Shown piece by piece: positions 1 through 7,585 of a stretch of DNA of 64,000 nucleotides (its first letter is position 1; each line of letters opens with the position of its first letter). Source of the DNA: Thiohalomonas denitrificans (GTDB taxonomy: Bacteria; Pseudomonadota; Gammaproteobacteria; Thiohalomonadales; Thiohalomonadaceae); assembly GCF_900102855.1 (NCBI RefSeq), contig NZ_FMWD01000001.1, positions 262,766-326,765 of the forward strand. Reading direction: 5' to 3'. The notes beneath the pieces were generated by a model. That model was not told the origin of the DNA. It ran no database searches and was given only the letters and a program-made list of their open reading frames with translations. A program made the position numbers and the translations under genes.

Positions 1-2180
1 CCAATGACCTCGCTCTGACGGTAACCACTGAGACGGACAAAGGCACGGTTGACCCACTCGATATAGCCATCCGGATCGGTAATCAGGATGGCGTTGGCAG
101 CGGCCTGAATGGCCGCTCCCTGCAAGCGGAGATCTGCCTGGTCGACGGACAGCATGTAGGCAACGGTTACCCGGCTGGCGAGATCACCGAGTCGCTGCAT
201 GGCCGGTGGCGAGAACGCGTCGGCATGTTGCGAATAGACGTTGAGTGCCCCGATCACTTCACCCTTCACCGCAATCAACGGCACTGCCGCCGAAGAGGCA
301 AAGCCGTACTCTTCTGCGGCTTCCCGCCAGACTGCACTGGAAGGAGCAGTGATCCTGGTGGTGCGCGCCTCACCGGTGCGGATGGCATACCCCGTCGGTC
401 CACGACTTTTCGGGCCGGCATCCCACCGCACTTCGATTTGACCGAGATAATCCTTCCTTTGCCCTGCCTGTGCGGCAATCGTGACCCTCCCATCATCTTC
501 CCGGAGCCCCACCCACACCAGTGGAAACCGGAACATCCGTGCGACTTCCACACAGACCACCCGCAATACATCATCGGGCTCCATGCCCTCCAAAACCTGT
601 TGATTGATGCGTTGCAGCAGTACGTTGGTATCTTCGTTACGTTTACGTTCGGTAATGTCGGTAACCATTGCCAGGGCTCCGGTGACACGACCTTGATCGT
701 CCTGGATCGGGCTTGCGGAGACGATGGCCCAAAGTTCCCGACCATCCCGCCTGTGGAAGCAAATATCACGCGGCCCCGGGGAGCCGCGTGCCCGCAGCAA
801 AAGCTGGTATTCCGCCCATTGCCGCGATTCATCGAGAAATTCCAACAGGGATGATGACTGCATCGATTCCACGGTCGTACCAAGCATCCCGGCCATGGTC
901 GGATTGACAAACACCGTCTGCCCATGCGCGTCGGTCACCCACACTCCCTCTTCCGAGGTTTCGATGAGACGCCGGTAATTGGCTTCACTCTCCTTGAGCT
1001 GCCCTTCGCGCTGCCGAATGGTCTCGGACATCACGTTGAAGGCGTCGGCCAGTTCGCCGATTTCATCCCTGGACTCGATACGCACAACGGTCCCATAGTG
1101 GCCGCGGCGCAACTCCTCGACCGCTGAAACCAACCGTTCCAGGGGCGTCGAAATTATGCGGCGCGCAATCACCGTTCCCAGTAGAACCATCAGCAGTGCC
1201 GAAAGGCCGAGCACTACGAGCACCACGGTACGGGTTCTCCGAATCTGCGCGTGGACCTCATCTTTCGGCTGGCCCAGCAGGAAGTAGGCCTGATTGCCGG
1301 AAGCAAGTGGAAGGTAGCCAGCACTCAGAAAGAAATCCTCACGGTCAGTCAACCTAACCCCTCGTGCAGCCTCCTCAAGTACCGGCACCCGTTCCAACTC
1401 CGGCACCTGCGCAAGCCCTGCTATTTCACCGATCGGCTCACTTCCGGGAACCGAGATCGTGAGAGCCACCTGAGTTTCCCGACCAATATTTTCGACAAAA
1501 CCCTCGTCGACAAACGCAGCGCCGACCAGGTAGCCGACGGTGCTTTCGGCCCCCCCGGGGAAGCGCCGCAGGATGGACTGTCCCGTAACCGCCATGAGCC
1601 CGGCCCCGACACTTTGATATTCCGTCTCTTTGAGACCATTGAATGAGCGCGTGCGCGCCAAAGAAGCAGGCAGTTCCCCTTCCTCCCATGAAGCGAGATC
1701 GTCAGAGATCATCACTACGGGATGGCCATTTTCATAGGAGATAATCCCGACCCGAATGCCATCCGCCTCCTCAAAACCGAAGGCCATCAAATCTCCCGTA
1801 TCCTGATAGACGGCAAGCTGGTCGGTCGTGGTGACACGAAGCACACTCTCCAACTCCCGGGCGATACTCCTCTTTTCGGGATCAAAAATGACGGCCTGAT
1901 AATCCTCGACCGAGGCATATCCGGAAACCATATTGGCCGAGGCAATCACGTCACTATCCTGGACCAGCACATTCACATCACGCTCCAATCGAAGTTCCGA
2001 ACGTTCCAGATTGGAGACAATAGACCCGAACGCTTCGATGAACCGGGCCTGGGCCTGATCCCTGTGATAAGTACCGAGGATGTAGCTGAGCCAGAAACCT
2101 GCGACGCCCAACGCGAAGACCAGGGCCATCACGATGAGAGCGACCAGCTTGTGCCGCAACCCGAAGCGTCGAAAGGTCAT
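1..2180 (-). CDS. Membrane sensor protein with HAMP, PAS, GAF and PAS domains (probable hybrid/sensor kinase), 3' end off window
   Basis: The reading frame opens at ATG 2180 behind an AGGAGG ribosome site and stays open to the left edge, so about 726 residues are visible and the output domain is missing. A first membrane helix (about residues 10-32) is followed by a roughly 280-residue periplasmic sensor region, a second helix near residues 315-340, a HAMP linker, a PAS domain (about 390-510, containing GVWVTDAHGQTVFVNPTMAG), a GAF domain (about 520-690) and the start of a second PAS domain (ILITDPDGYIEWVNRAF). The architecture is that of a sensor histidine kinase or a diguanylate cyclase/phosphodiesterase; which one cannot be decided here. 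It follows a periplasmic binding protein gene by 165 nt, which suggests the binding protein presents a ligand to this sensor. Confidence 0.85.
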   Translation of the reverse strand, partial: MTFRRFGLRHKLVALIVMALVFALGVAGFWLSYILGTYHRDQAQARFIEAFGSIVSNLERSELRLERDVNVLVQDSDVIASANMVSGYASVEDYQAVIFDPEKRSIARELESVLRVTTTDQLAVYQDTGDLMAFGFEEADGIRVGIISYENGHPVVMISDDLASWEEGELPASLARTRSFNGLKETEYQSVGAGLMAVTGQSILRRFPGGAESTVGYLVGAAFVDEGFVENIGRETQVALTISVPGSEPIGEIAGLAQVPELERVPVLEEAARGVRLTDREDFFLSAGYLPLASGNQAYFLLGQPKDEVHAQIRRTRTVVLVVLGLSALLMVLLGTVIARRIISTPLERLVSAVEELRRGHYGTVVRIESRDEIGELADAFNVMSETIRQREGQLKESEANYRRLIETSEEGVWVTDAHGQTVFVNPTMAGMLGTTVESMQSSSLLEFLDESRQWAEYQLLLRARGSPGPRDICFHRRDGRELWAIVSASPIQDDQGRVTGALAMVTDITERKRNEDTNVLLQRINQQVLEGMEPDDVLRVVCVEVARMFRFPLVWVGLREDDGRVTIAAQAGQRKDYLGQIEVRWDAGPKSRGPTGYAIRTGEARTTRITAPSSAVWREAAEEYGFASSAAVPLIAVKGEVIGALNVYSQHADAFSPPAMQRLGDLASRVTVAYMLSVDQADLRLQGAAIQAAANAILITDPDGYIEWVNRAFVRLSGYRQSEVI

Positions 2181-2209
2181 AGGCTCCTCCTGATGAACTT
2201 GCCCCCGCT

Positions 2210-2294
2210 GTCATTACGAGGAGCCTGAGCGACGAAGTAATCTCCTGCTCCCAAAACCCCAGATTGCCGCGTCGCCGGGGCTCCTCTCAATGAC
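2210..2294. repeat. REP-like imperfect palindrome (TCATTACGAGGAG family), copy 1
   Basis: The arm GTCATTACGAGGAGCC...GAAGTAATCT is mirrored by AGATTGCCGCGTCG...CTCCTCTCAATGAC, giving an imperfect palindrome of about 85 bp. It sits in the 165 nt gap between the binding protein gene and the sensor gene. A half copy with the same right arm lies at 36080-36112. Confidence 0.6.
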
Positions 2295-2345
2295 GGCTGA
2301 ACGTCCGTCACTGATTCGGGGCCGAACAGCAGCGGGTACGGCTCA

Positions 2346-3248
2346 TCAAAATATCGGTTCTACCGTATCGACGTTATCCCTCGTGACCATAATGCTGGGG
2401 GGCGTTATTCTCCTCGGTACTTCGCGCCCCTCGAGAATGGCCAGAATCGCCCGCGCGGCCGATTCGCTAGAGGTCGGATAGACAAACGAGGCATCCTGTT
2501 TTCCGGCCCGAATCGCCTCGCGCGTTTCACTGATATAGTCCATACCGACAATCACAAGCGGCTCCGGATCGATAGCGGCCTTCTCCAGAGCCAGCAGCGC
2601 CCCCAGCACCATGCTGTCGCTCTGCGCAAAAATCGCATCGAAGCGCCAACCTTGAAAAAGAAGCTCCTCCACGGCCACGGCAGCGTCTGCCCGCAGATAA
2701 TTGCCCACTTTCGTTATCACGCGGATATCCGGATAATCCGCGGTCACGTCAAGAAAAGCTTCGGTGCGGTCGATGGCGGTGGTGGCAGTGGGAACGCCCT
2801 GAAGCATTAGAATGGTCCCTGTACCGTTCATTTTCCCGACCATATATTCGGCGGCATCGGAAGCGATGGCGCGGTCGTCTGCTCCGATGAAGGTGGTGTA
2901 ATCGTCGGTCTGGATACGGCGGGTCAGCAGCACCACGGGCGTCCCCCGCTGAAAGGCCCGGGACAGGACGGGCGTCATTGCCCTGCTATCGCGCGGGCTG
3001 GTGACGAGCACATCCACATCCAGACTGATCAGATCTTCGATATCCTTGATTTGCTGAGCCGTACTGCCACGGCCATCCGTGACCAGAAACTCGATTTCCG
3101 GATACGCGGCCATACGCCTCTTTAACCCATCGACCTGGGCCAGGCGCCAGTCGTTGTCCAGATTATCCTGGGCGAATCCCACCACGAAACGGGCACCCGG
3201 GTCCGCCACGGCGGACCAAACGGGTAACAGGCAAAGAGAGAGAAACAC
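2346..3248 (-). CDS. Periplasmic sugar-binding-like protein (LacI/RbsB-type fold)
   Basis: The mature part has the type I periplasmic binding protein fold of ABC sugar receptors and LuxP/TorT-like sensors: VVGFAQDNLDNDWRLAQVDG near the N terminus, a VDVLVTSPRDSRAM segment, the TTFIGADDRAI hinge region and IFAQSDSMVLGALLALE. A hydrophobic signal-like stretch (LLVFLSLCLLPVWSAVA) precedes it. The start is unresolved. No good start codon lies in frame: GTG at 3248 is the minimal choice and leaves a signal peptide without a basic n-region. The best-placed ATG (3280, downstream of GGAGG) is in another frame, so a frameshift or sequencing error near 3255-3280 is possible. The gene lies upstream of the membrane sensor, as in receptor-sensor pairs, and no ABC permease gene is present. 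Confidence 0.75.
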   Translation of the reverse strand: MFLSLCLLPVWSAVADPGARFVVGFAQDNLDNDWRLAQVDGLKRRMAAYPEIEFLVTDGRGSTAQQIKDIEDLISLDVDVLVTSPRDSRAMTPVLSRAFQRGTPVVLLTRRIQTDDYTTFIGADDRAIASDAAEYMVGKMNGTGTILMLQGVPTATTAIDRTEAFLDVTADYPDIRVITKVGNYLRADAAVAVEELLFQGWRFDAIFAQSDSMVLGALLALEKAAIDPEPLVIVGMDYISETREAIRAGKQDASFVYPTSSESAARAILAILEGREVPRRITPPSIMVTRDNVDTVEPIF

Positions 3249-3750
3249 CAGAAGAGTGGAGAGACCAACGGAATCACCATCGGGGTAATACTGCCTCCGA
3301 CAGGAGGCGCACCCCTGCGTCGAAATCCCGTCACGGGGGTATCGGGCCCGACACGGCCCTGTCGAACACCAGGAAGGATTCCTCAGGGGGGCCGGGCTAC
3401 ATGTGCTGACGCCGTGCACCATCGGTATCATGGACGTTGAGAAGAAAGAGCATAGGCCGCCCCGGGGCAGATATTGGCGGCCGCTATCGTGGCACTGATC
3501 CCGGCACGCCAGGTGTACACTCTTGAATAAGGGTAGACAGTATTGATAACCATGGCCCTTCGAGGCGGATCACCGGTGCTCCTCCGCTTGCGCAGGGGGC
3601 AACCGATCACGCTACCATACCTCCTGCCGACGGCCGCGGCGGCTAACATTGACGATCAGGGCAACCTGCTTTGAAGCGAGCCACGCACCAAGCTTGTGAG
3701 TATGCGTTTACCCTGTTAACCATACGTATTCAGGACAGCCGGAGAACCTT
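3249..3750. other. Spacer between binding protein gene and fdxA
   Basis: This divergent spacer must hold the promoters of both flanking genes. On the minus strand GCCTCC-TGTC-GGAGGC (around 3293-3308) forms a 6 bp hairpin that includes the GGAGG motif ahead of the binding protein gene. For fdxA, TTGACG near 3650 and TTGTGA near 3694 are possible -35 boxes, but no convincing -10 partner was found. No further gene is supported. Confidence 0.4.
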
Positions 3751-4074
3751 ATGACCTATGTGGTGACCGATAACTGCATTCGCTGCAAGTACACCGACTG
3801 CGTGGATGTCTGTCCGGTAGACTGCTTCCACGAAGGCCCGAACTTTCTGGCCATCGATCCGGAAGAGTGCATCGACTGTACCCTGTGTGTCCCGGAGTGT
3901 CCGGCAGAGGCCATCTTCGCCGACGATGATTTACCCGAAGACCAGACACATTTTCTCGAGTTGAATGCCGAGCTGGTCCGGGAGTGGCCGGTGATATCGG
4001 AGCAGAAAGAGCCGCCTCCCGATGCCACGGAGTGGGACGGGGTTCCCGACAAACTGAAATACCTGGAACGCTGA
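3751..4074 (+). CDS. fdxA: 7Fe (3Fe-4S/4Fe-4S) ferredoxin FdxA
   Basis: At 107 residues this matches the Azotobacter FdI/FdxA type seven-iron ferredoxin. The first cluster region reads [18 protein letters not shown], in which the C-x7-C spacing provides the 3Fe-4S ligands, and [12 protein letters not shown] supplies the 4Fe-4S ligands. The C-terminal tail ([14 protein letters not shown]...) is typical of the family. It is a small soluble low-potential electron carrier. The ATG at 3751 follows CCGGAGAACCTT, a good ribosome site. The AddB-like gene starts only 3 nt after its stop, so the two are probably co-transcribed. Confidence 0.95.
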   Translation: MTYVVTDNCIRCKYTDCVDVCPVDCFHEGPNFLAIDPEECIDCTLCVPECPAEAIFADDDLPEDQTHFLELNAELVREWPVISEQKEPPPDATEWDGVPDKLKYLER

Positions 4075-4077
4075 CGC

Positions 4078-7026
4078 ATGCCGCCACACCCCCGCCTGCT
4101 ACAGGCCGATTACGCGCACGACCCGCTGGCCCTGCTGGCCAACCGGATACTCGAAGATGCCGATGGGCAGTTGCCGGTGCTGGGGCAAGTATTGGTACTG
4201 GTGCCGGATCTCGACGCCGGGCCCCGGCTGCGTCGCCTGCTGCTGGAGCGTGCCACCGAAGCGGGCCATGCTGCACTACTCGGCCCCCGGGTTACGCGCC
4301 TCTCGGACTGGCTGGCGGGTTTTGCCATCCCCGACCGCCGCATCCTCGACCAGGCCGAGCGGGAGTTGATGCTGGTGGAGGCCCTGCGCCGTCACCACAC
4401 CCTGTTCGGCAAGGCCAACCTGTGGGCACTGGCGGAGAGTCTGCTGAAGCTGTTCGATGACATGACCCGCCGGCGGGTGGGAGTGTCCATGGACCTGCAA
4501 ACCTTTACCGATCGGCTGGTGCAGGCCTACGGCAGTGATGACGCATTCCCTTCGGCACTGGGAATGGAGGCACGGCTGGTGCATACGCTCTGGCACGCCT
4601 GGCATGAGCAGTTGGCTGCGGGCGGCTGTCTCGATCGTGCCACTGCGGATCTGCTGCGCCTGGGCGCCAGTCAGGCATCCACGGATACCGGCCCCGTCTA
4701 TCTCGCGGGTTTCCCGGTGCTGGAGGTCCCCGAAGTGGAATGGCTCTCCGGCCTGGCCGCCTGTCGGCCGGTCACGGTTGTGGTGCATGGTCGTGGCCAT
4801 GCTCCCGCACCGCGTCACCCCGATGCCACTCCTTCTGCACTGCTGCAGAATCTGGGTGGAAACCCCGACCAGGCACTCCGCTGCAATTCGGCTTATACGC
4901 GCTTCCTCGACACGGTATTCGCAGGCTACAGCGATGGCGCCAGGGACTTGGCGGAACGTGCGGAGGCATTCCTCACCACCCAGGCCGTTTCACCCGCAAA
5001 CGGCCGACTGGTCGTGTACCAGGCCGACAACGCCGAACAGGAGGCGCGTTCGGTGGAGTTGCAGATACGCCGCTGGCTGCTGGAGGGGAAACAGAGCCTG
5101 GCGGTCGTCACCGAGAACCGTCGCCTGGCCCGCCGTGTACGGGCACTGCTGGAGCGCGCCGGTATTCAGATACAGGACCGCGGCGGCTGGGCCCTCTCCA
5201 CCACCAGTGCCGCCGCCCTGGTGGAGCGTTGGCTGGAGTGCATGGAGGAAGACTTCCCCTATCTGGCGCTGCTGGACCTGCTCAAATCGCCATTTCTGGT
5301 ACCGGAACAGCGGCGCGAAAGCCATCTCGCCACGGTCTACCGCCTGGAGCGCGACGTTATCCTTCATGAAAACGTCGGCCGGGGCCTTGCCGCCTATCAG
5401 CGCCGACTCGAATACCGGCGCCACCGATTGCCCGGTGCTGCCGGCGCTGCCTTGCAGCCGGTCGCCGAACTGCTGGAGCACCTGCGACAGGCTGCCGAAC
5501 CACTGCAGCGTTTTATTGGCACGGAGAACCCGCCTGCCGAGGTGCTGGAGGCCCTCCTGCACAGTCTCGAGCGGCTCGGCGCAAGCGCGGCGCTGGCAGA
5601 GGATGCGGCCGGTGCCCGGGTGCTGCAGACCCTGGCATCGCTGCAGCGGGCTGCCGAAGAACAGGAGACCGTACTGCACTGGACCGAGCTTCGCTCCTGG
5701 ATGGGCACCAGCCTGGAAAACACCCATTTCCGTCCCCCGGTAAGCGGTAGCCCGGTAGTTCTCACCGACCTGGCCCAAAGCGTACTCGGGCACTATGAAG
5801 CCCTCGTGCTGGCCGGCGCCGAGCGGGATCACCTGCCAGGCAATGGCGGTCAATCGCCGTTTTTCAACGACGCGGTACGGCGGGACCTGGGATTGCCCGA
5901 GGGCGATGCACAGTGCAGAGAGCGCTTTTACCACTTCCGGCGATTGCTGGAGGCCGCGCCCCGGGTCCTTGTGACCTGCCGCCGTGAGCAGGATGGCGAG
6001 CCGGTGGCAACCAGCCCGTGGGTAGAGAGCCTGCAGGCTTTCCATCAGCTCGCCTATGGCGAGGGTCTCGACGACCATGATCTCGCGTGGCTAGTCCGCT
6101 CACCGGAGGCGGAGGTTGTAAACCGCAGCGCCCCACTGCCCACGACGGAGAGCGCACCCCGACCCCGCGCCGAAGCGGCCCTGCTCCCCCGCACCCTCTC
6201 CGCCAGCGGTTATCAGCAACTGATGGACTGTCCCTATCAGTTTTTCGCGGCGCGCCTGCTGCACCTTGCGCCGCCCGATGCCATCCGCGAAGCTCTTGAA
6301 AAGTCGGACTACGGCGAGCGAGTCCACCGCTGCCTGGAGGCTTTCCACAAGGGTGTCGAAGGGATGCCCGGACCGTTCGGTTCCCCGGTAACCAGGGCCA
6401 ATCGCGATCGCGCCATCGCTGAGCTGGAGAAGATTGCCGAAGCCGCTTTCGCCGACGATCTGGAGGACAACTTCCTCCACCGGGGCTGGCTGGAGCGCTG
6501 GCGCAGAGTGATTCCCGCCTATATCGACTGGCAACTCCGGCGCGACGCACAGTGGCGAGTACATTCCGCGGAGGTCAGCGCCCGGCGGGAGGCCGCCGAT
6601 GGCCCGATCATCCAGGGTCGGCTGGATCGGATTGACGCAGCGGAAGGCAGGATTGCCGTAACCGACTACAAAACCGGACGGGTGCCATCCGATGCGGATG
6701 TGCTGGCGGGCGAAGCAGTGCAGCTGCCCTGCTACGCCCTGCTGGCCGAGGCGGAAACGGGAATGGCGACCGAACAGGTGGAGTACCTGGAGCTGGGCAA
6801 GGAGAAGGTGAAAAGCCGTGCCGTCCTGGAGGGGGATCGACTGCACACCCTGAAGAGCGCCATCGACGTGCGACTTTCCGAACTCTTCGAACGTCTGCAG
6901 TCAGGGGCGGAGGTACCCGCCTGGGGCGACGAAAAAACCTGCGGATACTGTCCGATGGATGGACTCTGCCGCCGACAGGCATGGCACAGCGAGCCACAAC
7001 AGGAAACAGACTCCCGTCACCACTGA
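4078..7026 (+). CDS. AddB-like DNA repair nuclease with PD-(D/E)XK domain and Fe-S cysteines
   Basis: This 982-residue protein resembles the proteobacterial AddB-like repair proteins that replace RecC/RecB functions. The N-terminal helicase-like half (VLVLVPDLDAGPRLRRLLLE) has no Walker A motif, so it is probably a structural subunit. The C-terminal quarter is a PD-(D/E)XK exonuclease: GRLDRID near residue 847 and DYKTG near 862. A cysteine near residue 720 (MDCPYQFF) together with CGYCPMDGLC (about 955-964) makes the four-cysteine staple that binds a 4Fe-4S cluster in AddB nucleases. The gene starts 3 nt after fdxA and precedes an AddA-like helicase-nuclease by 559 nt. The inferred role is end resection at double-strand breaks as a heterodimer. 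Confidence 0.85.
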   Translation: MPPHPRLLQADYAHDPLALLANRILEDADGQLPVLGQVLVLVPDLDAGPRLRRLLLERATEAGHAALLGPRVTRLSDWLAGFAIPDRRILDQAERELMLVEALRRHHTLFGKANLWALAESLLKLFDDMTRRRVGVSMDLQTFTDRLVQAYGSDDAFPSALGMEARLVHTLWHAWHEQLAAGGCLDRATADLLRLGASQASTDTGPVYLAGFPVLEVPEVEWLSGLAACRPVTVVVHGRGHAPAPRHPDATPSALLQNLGGNPDQALRCNSAYTRFLDTVFAGYSDGARDLAERAEAFLTTQAVSPANGRLVVYQADNAEQEARSVELQIRRWLLEGKQSLAVVTENRRLARRVRALLERAGIQIQDRGGWALSTTSAAALVERWLECMEEDFPYLALLDLLKSPFLVPEQRRESHLATVYRLERDVILHENVGRGLAAYQRRLEYRRHRLPGAAGAALQPVAELLEHLRQAAEPLQRFIGTENPPAEVLEALLHSLERLGASAALAEDAAGARVLQTLASLQRAAEEQETVLHWTELRSWMGTSLENTHFRPPVSGSPVVLTDLAQSVLGHYEALVLAGAERDHLPGNGGQSPFFNDAVRRDLGLPEGDAQCRERFYHFRRLLEAAPRVLVTCRREQDGEPVATSPWVESLQAFHQLAYGEGLDDHDLAWLVRSPEAEVVNRSAPLPTTESAPRPRAEAALLPRTLSASGYQQLMDCPYQFFAARLLHLAPPDAIREALEKSDYGERVHRCLEAFHKGVEGMPGPFGSPVTRANRDRAIAELEKIAEAAFADDLEDNFLHRGWLERWRRVIPAYIDWQLRRDAQWRVHSAEVSARREAADGPIIQGRLDRIDAAEGRIAVTDYKTGRVPSDADVLAGEAVQLPCYALLAEAETGMATEQVEYLELGKEKVKSRAVLEGDRLHTLKSAIDVRLSELFERLQSGAEVPAWGDEKTCGYCPMDGLCRRQAWHSEPQQETDSRHH

Positions 7027-7097
7027 AGAGACACAGAACGGAATCGATTGCTTGCCAACGATCGCGCGAGAAACAGCGGGAGGGGCGAGTGCCACAT

Positions 7098-7125
7098 AAA
7101 TAAAGAAAGGGCGGTTTTTCCGCCC
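7098..7125 (-). terminator. Rho-independent terminator of the GGA-hairpin small RNA
   Basis: On the minus strand a 6 bp GC stem, GGGCGG/CCGCCC, with an AAAAA loop is followed by TTTCTTTATTT. Confidence 0.85.
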
Positions 7126-7288
7126 TCTCAACACCCTTTCGGCTTCCGTGCCGTTCACCACCATCCCTGTGGTGGAGCCTCCTGGCAACTTGCTCGGCCA
7201 TTCCATGGCCGCTTGTTCTGATCCTTCCCTGGTTTACCGCTTCCCTGCGGCACGCCGTCCATGGCTGGTACGTCAATTCCCTTTGACC
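7098..7288 (-). ncRNA. CsrB/RsmZ-type CsrA-binding small RNA (candidate)
   Basis: Read 5' to 3' on the minus strand, about 190 nt contain eight small hairpins that each show GGA in the loop. They are GTCAA-AGGGAA-TTGAC (7287-7272), GCC-ATGGAC-GGC, CCGC-AGGGAA-GCGG (7250-7237), CC-AGGGAA-GG (7232-7223), GGCCAT-GGA-ATGGCC (7210-7196), GCC-AGGA-GGC (7186-7177), CCACCA-CAGGGA-TGGTGG (7175-7158) and GGC-ACGGAA-GCC (7152-7141). A rho-independent terminator, GGGCGG-AAAAA-CCGCCC followed by TTTCTTTATTTA, closes the unit at 7125-7098. Repeated GGA loops plus a terminator define the CsrB/CsrC/RsmY/RsmZ family, which titrates the translational regulator CsrA/RsmA. No reading frame or homology to flanking genes explains the pattern. 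Family membership is inferred from structure; the ends are estimated. Confidence 0.82.
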
Positions 7289-7290
7289 GA

Positions 7291-7318
7291 AGATTAGCAC
7301 CCAAGACTGCGACAACAA
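7291..7318 (-). promoter_or_regulatory. Possible promoter of the small RNA
   Basis: On the minus strand an extended -10, TG-C-TAATCT (hexamer at 7291-7296), lies 16 nt after TTGTTG. Transcription would begin a few bases before the first GGA hairpin. The -35 match is partial and the spacing to the first hairpin is tight. Confidence 0.45.
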
Positions 7319-7470
7319 CCCGGTAAAAAAAGTGGTTTTCACCCCCTCATCCTCCTCCCGTCCGAAGCTTTTGTGCAAATTCAAGGCATTGCGTCCACAA
7401 CCATGACGAGGATTGCCCGCAATTACCTACAGCATTATCAGATCTGTCCTACACAGATGGTGCAAAATGC

Positions 7471-7510
7471 AGAGGTGGAGTGCGCAAGGCGGCTTGCGCA
7501 CTCCACCTCT
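7471..7510. repeat. Perfect 18 bp inverted repeat with GCGG loop
   Basis: AGAGGTGGAGTGCGCAAG at 7471-7488 is exactly complementary to 7493-7510, with a 4 nt loop. No clear T-tract follows on either strand, so it is not a classical terminator. It lies 75 bp before the addA-like start. Confidence 0.85.
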
Positions 7511-7585
7511 GGCTTTGCTTCCCGCACCTCCAGACAGAGATGACGGACGGTTTACCGTTACCGGTCCTGTCCGTATGCTTGCCGA

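Larger units (their letters stand above)
7027..7585. other. 559 bp spacer between addB-like and addA-like genes holding a small RNA and a palindrome
   Basis: No protein gene is supported here. The minus strand carries the GGA-hairpin small RNA at about 7098-7288. A perfect 18 bp inverted repeat lies at 7471-7510. The addA-like gene may use readthrough from fdxA or a promoter located after the palindrome. Confidence 0.7.

Noticed and set aside
4535-5743. Long open frame of 402 codons inside the AddB-like gene
   Set aside because: It is rich in Arg, Trp and Pro, has no family motif, and lies wholly within a confident gene in another frame.
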